Source of the DNA: Mucor racemosus
Lineage: Eukaryota > Mucoromycota > Mucoromycetes > Mucorales > Mucoraceae
Direction: 5' to 3'
Assembly: GCA_027405735.1 (NCBI GenBank)
Contig: JAPEHQ010000024.1
Coordinates: 372,001 to 436,000 of the forward strand
Length of the DNA: 64,000 nucleotides
Part shown: piece by piece, positions 59,491-64,000 of the stretch
How positions within the stretch are numbered: the first letter of the stretch is position 1
Layout: each line of letters begins with the position of its first letter
Notes under the pieces: generated by a model
Databases searched by the model: none
Told to the model about the DNA's origin: nothing
The model's input: the letters and a program-made list of their open reading frames with translations, nothing else
Made by a program: the position numbers and the translations under genes

Positions 59491-61408
59491 ATGACAGAAG
59501 GAAAGCAAGATTGGAAAATCGACTTCTATAAAAACGGTGTTCCAAAGGAAGTTATTCTTATTGAAGATACACCGCCACCATCTGCAACAGATAATATAAC
59601 AAACACGTCAAGTTATCATGTCCAACAGCAGAATATACCTTATTTAATAGGTCCTCCAGCCGCATCTACACGTTCAAAACGCCCAAGAAGAGATACTGTT
59701 CAAGATAATAATGGATTACCACCTCCCCCACCACCTCCTCAACAACCAGTAAAAAGGAGACGTAAAGATGTGAATGCTCCATTGCAACCAGGTAAGTTTT
59801 TTTATTATTATTGTTTTTAATGATTGATTGATGTTCACGTAAAAAAATTGAATAGTTTTAAGAAGACCTAATCCAAATACAGTATCTAATGCATCGACAT
59901 CTGTTGTGCCATTATCTACGGTAAATAATTTCGTTTCTATTTTCTTGCTTGTATTTAACTATATTTTACTACAGTCTTGTGATGATAAAGATGGTCATTA
60001 TATTATCAAACCTAACGAGTCCCTCACACCAAGATGTAAATTTATCTTATTTATATAATATTCGTTGAAGCATGTTGAAATAACAAATCAAAAATAGATA
60101 AAATGATGAGATTACTAGGCCAAGGAACTTTTGGAAAAGTAGTTGAATGTTACGATAGAGTCAAGAGAACATTTTGTGCAATTAAAATTATAAGGGCAAT
60201 ACCAAAATACAGAGACGCAAGTAAAATTGAGATTAGAGTGCTAAATAGTTTGAAAGAACATGATCCCATCAACCTAAAGTGAGTCTCTCTCTCTTTCTTT
60301 TTTTTTTTTTTAAATATTGATTTATGAAACTAGCAACACTAATCCAAATCATAGTAAATGTATACATTTAATAGAATGGTTTGATTATCATAATCATATT
60401 TGCATGGTATTTGAATTGCTAGGTCCTTCTGTATTTGACTTTTTAAAAGCAAATGAATTTCGACCATTTCCAATTCATCATATACAACAATTTGCGAAAC
60501 AGATATTAACAAGTGTTGCTTGTAAGTTCATTATAACAACAAATATAACAAAATGATTAAACATGTGTCACTTTAGTCGTACATGAGTTGAAATTAATTC
60601 ATACAGATTTAAAACCTGAAAATATTCTACTAGTGGATAATTCTAGCATTGAAGCAGGAAATGTAAATGTTGTAAAAAAAAAAATCATTAAAAATATTGG
60701 TTAAAACTAACATTTTTATAGATGTATGGTGTGGACCCGAAATCGAGAATTCTCACAAATACAGATATTCGATTGATTGATTTTGGCTCTGCTACATTTG
60801 AACAAGATTATCACTCAAGTGTGGTATCAACAAGGCATTATAGAGCTCCAGAGATTATATTGGGCATGGGCTGGTCCTATCCTTGTGATATTTGGTCCAT
60901 TGGTTGCATTCTGGTAGAATTTTTGACTGGAGATGCTTTGTTCCAAACCCATGATAATTTAGAGCATTTAGCGATGATGGTAGTCGTTTTAGGCAAAATA
61001 CCTGCAAAATTAATCAAAGCAGCAAAGTACGTATATAAATTCAACATGTTTTCAGTTTCTAACCAAGTTTTCTAGTCGTGATGCTCAAAAGTTCTTTAAA
61101 GATGGGAAATTAAAATACCCAGATGTTGATACCACAAAACAAAGTAAAAAGTATGTCCGTGCTTTAAAGCTGTTAAAGGTAAGGAGAGATTTGACATTTC
61201 TTGTATCAGTCATTAACCCTTTTCTTTTTAAATAACAAAGCACATCATCAATCCACATAACAATGCACGTTTCCAATTTCTGGATCTATTATCAAAAATG
61301 TTAGTCTATGATCCTACAGCTAGAATCACTGCAAGAGAAGCATTAAGGCATCCATTTTTCTTGTTGCGTTTTGATGAGCTTGGTCAAGAAATCAATGAAA
61401 ATCAGTAA
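59491..61408 (+). CDS. LAMMER (CLK/Kns1/Lkh1) dual-specificity protein kinase
   Basis: Nine exons (59491-59791, 59856-59920, 59975-60035, 60098-60278, 60334-60521, 60577-60662, 60722-61026, 61076-61178, 61241-61408) give 485 aa. The N-terminus (about 140 residues) is disordered, Pro-rich, with basic patches ([14 protein letters not shown]) that may be nuclear signals. The kinase domain shows the glycine loop [11 protein letters not shown], lysine CAIKII, catalytic [11 protein letters not shown] (HTD is typical of CLKs), DFGSATF, activation segment [12 protein letters not shown], and [19 protein letters not shown]. The LAMMER signature reads [11 protein letters not shown] instead of the usual EHLAMMERILG, so the terminal Glu-Arg is replaced by Val-Val. 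Otherwise the kinase looks active. CLK-family kinases phosphorylate SR splicing factors and influence growth transitions in fungi. Confidence 0.94.
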
Positions 61409-62057
61409 AATGTACACAGCTTTTATTTCCCTCCCCCCCCCCTTTTTTTATGCAAAAATATATCTACTATATCTTCTCCTTTTCTCTCTTTCCCTCTTTC
61501 TCTCTTTCCTCTTACGCCAATATCTTTTTTTATTTTACATAATTATTCCTTCCTTGTAATTCTAATCTCTGCTATCACTTTATTATTTTCCTTTTGTTTT
61601 CTTTTTGCACCCAGAATAAAAGACAAAGAAAACACTCCCCGCCATCAAAATTATATGCATGTTTGATTCTCTAAATGATTTTTTACAGATCAATAAACCC
61701 TTTGTTGATCAAATTAAAGTAATGATTGCCTACTTGAATTTGCTAAGTATACGCTGGTATTTTTTTTTTACAGAAAAAGATTGCTTTAGCAATATAAATA
61801 TGAGCAATTGAAAAGCAAAATTTTGTGTGTAACTTTTGAAATAATTTTTTAAACCTTAAAAATCAACGGTATATTGAAATCAAAGCACTCTATGCATTAT
61901 CAAGAATGTAGAGCATATACAGGCAATTTTTGTTTTGTAAAAAAAAAATAGAATAGTGATTAGGAAACAAGATTTTTATTTTATTGTATGAAAATGGATA
62001 TATATATATGAAACATTTGAATTGGTATATCTAACTATTTGTATGTTTATGAGTTGC
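61409..62057. other. Intergenic 3' of LAMMER kinase
   Basis: Starts with a C-run of 12 (61431-61442) and a long pyrimidine-rich stretch to about 61620, then AATAAAA near 61615. No gene was seen. Confidence 0.5.
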
Positions 62058-62300
62058 TTAAATTGCAAATGAACAAGATGGACACCAACTAAAACTGTAG
62101 TATTTCTTGTGCTTGAAACAAAAGCTTTGTGTAAACAGTTTTTGTGTAGGAACAGCTGCGGCACTAGTAACTGCAAAATCCGACGCAAGTGGTGATTGTC
62201 TCTGTGTTATATTGATTTTCATGGTTTTATTATTATCATTATAGCCAGATAAAGGAGATCTTTTTGTTATTCGATTTGATAGTAAGTTTGGCTTGACCAT
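62058..62300 (-). CDS. Small hypothetical protein (80 aa)
   Basis: The minus-strand ATG at 62300 gives MVKPNLLSNRITKRSPLSGY, ending KYYSFSWCPSCSFAI. It has two CxxC-spaced cysteines at the end, no signal peptide, and a basic, Ser-rich composition. Base composition is more balanced than in neighbouring intergenic DNA, which favours coding. It lies downstream of the coiled-coil gene on the same strand. It could instead be part of a larger spliced gene or a 3' UTR frame. Confidence 0.35.
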   Translation of the reverse strand: MVKPNLLSNRITKRSPLSGYNDNNKTMKINITQRQSPLASDFAVTSAAAVPTQKLFTQSFCFKHKKYYSFSWCPSCSFAI

Positions 62301-62427
62301 TATGATTGTTCAGAGCTTTTTTTTTTTTTATTGAGAAAGGATAGAAAAAAAAAGGGGGGGAGTGAAGAGAGAGAGAGAAAAGAATAATATCTTAATTCAA
62401 ATCAAAACAAAAATTTTAATATACATG

Positions 62428-63996
62428 TCAAGAATCTAATTCGCCCAAATGTTGCGCCAGTTCCAGATTCTTACCATAAAGAATCAGTGCTTCCTTTTCC
62501 AATGTTGCTATCTTTTGATCTGAATCTTTCAATATTGATTTCAATCCATTTTCTTCATCTTGCCATTGAGTTGATTTGAGAGTCCACTCTTTCTCTAATC
62601 TAGACAATTGCTGCTCACTCTGCTTAATCGATTTGACATCTTGCAAATGTTGACGTTCCAAAGCTTGTAATTCAGTTTCAAGCTCAACGAGTTGGCCTGA
62701 CATGTTTCGGATCTCTCTTGTAAGCCGAACCTGATAGGTGTCGAAATCTTTTCTGTATTGTGATTTTAAACTCGTTTCTAAATCGTTAAGCCGAGTATCT
62801 ATTTCTAATTGCATTTGCCTCTCGTTGAGCTTTTGCAATTGCTCGCTATGGCGCTGAGATTTCTCCAATTCAAACTTTGCTTTAGCCAATTCTCCATCGC
62901 GTTCAGCAACCGTGCGTCGAAGTGCTTGTTCCAATTCGGTATCTATTTCGACTTTTCGGCTGACTACGGAAACGGATTTTTCTGCTTTGATTAATCTTGT
63001 GCGAAGTTCTTCTTTTTCTAACACAAGTGCATCTACTTGATGTGTATGTGTTGAGTGAATTCGAGATTTCTCTTTTGCAAAGTCTTGTTTGATTTGCTTT
63101 AATTTCTCATTTTGTTCCTGATTATTTGCTTCTAAATGACCAATCTGGATTTCTGACTCACGCAACAAACTTTGTAAAGCAAGAAAATCTGGATCTTGGG
63201 TATTTGATGATGAAGGTGATTGCTGTAATGCTTTTAAATCATCTTGATATCTTTTGGATTTTTGTTCATAACGCTCTTTTTGTTGTTTGCTTTGGTTTAA
63301 TTCTTCTATCATTATTTCCATTTCTCGACGCATGTCATCTACGACTTGCTCTATTTCAGCTTGCTCTTCTTTATTTTCTTCCAACTTGTGTTGGAGATGT
63401 TGCCTGAGGCTTCTCTTTTGTTTTTCAAATGCTGTTTGTAAAGAAACAATACGAGATTTTGTTTGCTGAATAGCATCATGATGAGCAGCTTTCTTTTGAG
63501 AGCTTAATCGGTTCAAACCTTTTATCAATCGGATATTTCGTTGTTTTTCTTTTTCGATTGCTACTAGTAATGGAATCAGCACGTTTTTAAAATCTTGTTT
63601 AGTTGATTGCTTGTGCTCTGTTACACCAGCAATCCATTTATCAATTGTCTGAGTGGAAAAATATATTTCAGATTGAACATTATTACCACTACTGTTGTGG
63701 TCATCTGCTGTGTATATTTGTAAGCATGTCAAAATACAGAATAAAAATAAAAGATATTTACCTTGCACTTGATCTAATGTCAATGAAACATTATATTTAT
63801 CTACAATTTGCTTCAATTCAACCAACTTGTCAAGCACCAATCTATTTGCATGATGCTGGGAACTGCCCTGGTCTTTTTCTACTGCTTTCTTATTATCTGT
63901 GTTACTTGTCGTGTACAACATATTACTACTACAAGTATTATCCTTGAATGACGCCGGTTCTAGGTCATAGCAATTTATTTCTTTACGACCATTCAT
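62428..63996 (-). CDS. Coiled-coil protein, family not identified
   Basis: Minus-strand exons 63996-63762 and 63707-62428 give 504 aa if the ATG at 63996 is the start; it lies four bases from the window edge, so an upstream exon cannot be excluded. Residues 1-100 are non-helical (NRLVLDKLVELKQIVDKYN and TQTIDKWIAGVTEHKQSTKQ are semi-conserved-looking). From about 120 to the end it is almost continuous charged coiled coil (such as EEQAEIEQVVDDMRREMEIM). There are no motor, kinase or membrane motifs. The 54-nt intron has no stop and is in frame, so the unspliced reading is also open. A structural or spindle/septum role would be a guess. Confidence 0.75.
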   Translation of the reverse strand: MNGRKEINCYDLEPASFKDNTCSSNMLYTTSNTDNKKAVEKDQGSSQHHANRLVLDKLVELKQIVDKYNVSLTLDQVQGKYLLFLFCILTCLQIYTADDHNSSGNNVQSEIYFSTQTIDKWIAGVTEHKQSTKQDFKNVLIPLLVAIEKEKQRNIRLIKGLNRLSSQKKAAHHDAIQQTKSRIVSLQTAFEKQKRSLRQHLQHKLEENKEEQAEIEQVVDDMRREMEIMIEELNQSKQQKERYEQKSKRYQDDLKALQQSPSSSNTQDPDFLALQSLLRESEIQIGHLEANNQEQNEKLKQIKQDFAKEKSRIHSTHTHQVDALVLEKEELRTRLIKAEKSVSVVSRKVEIDTELEQALRRTVAERDGELAKAKFELEKSQRHSEQLQKLNERQMQLEIDTRLNDLETSLKSQYRKDFDTYQVRLTREIRNMSGQLVELETELQALERQHLQDVKSIKQSEQQLSRLEKEWTLKSTQWQDEENGLKSILKDSDQKIATLEKEALILYGKNLELAQHLGELDS

Positions 63997-64000
63997 GAAT

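Overview
The window is nuclear DNA of a filamentous fungus, most likely an early-diverging one (Mucoromycota, probably Mucorales). The DNA is AT-rich. Genes carry short GT-AG introns of about 50-100 bp. The gene set includes Skn7, Arp4, Zn2Cys6 and bZIP regulators, a LAMMER kinase and a chromodomain Ty3/Gypsy element. The order is inferred from overall character, not from a species match.

Layout. 1-885: unidentified ORF open at the left edge. 1.2-2.7 kb: SLC35F6-like membrane transporter (5 exons). 2.7-8.6 kb: repeats, with two opposed copies of a dispersed ~1.3 kb family (called R1 here), one split by a solo LTR. 8.66-15.3 kb: 2-isopropylmalate synthase, Arp4 and Skn7, the last two tail to tail 22 bp apart. 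15.3-46.4 kb: a gene-poor accessory block. Its core (16.8-33.3 kb) is a rearranged segmental duplication ending in a large palindrome, with ~4.46 kb near-identical arms around a 2.1 kb unique core, and it carries fragments of a dynein intermediate chain gene and of an unidentified gene. To its right a chromovirus with identical LTRs and a 5 bp target duplication sits inside an R1 copy, and its gag is itself split by a foreign solo LTR. 46.4-64 kb: gene-dense again, with a Zn2Cys6 regulator (7-nt microexon), a bZIP regulator, a full-length B-family ABC transporter, another R1 copy, a protein N-terminal methyltransferase, a STAR1/YbbL-like ABC ATPase, a LAMMER kinase, a small unassigned ORF and a coiled-coil protein reaching the right edge.

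How genes relate. This is ordinary eukaryotic gene order with no operons. Several genes have related roles in stress response and gene regulation (Skn7, bZIP, Zn2Cys6 regulator, MDR-type transporter), but nothing here links them mechanistically. Exon structures were worked out by hand from splice consensus, reading-frame continuity and family alignment from memory. All exon sums are multiples of three, but no transcript or database evidence was available.
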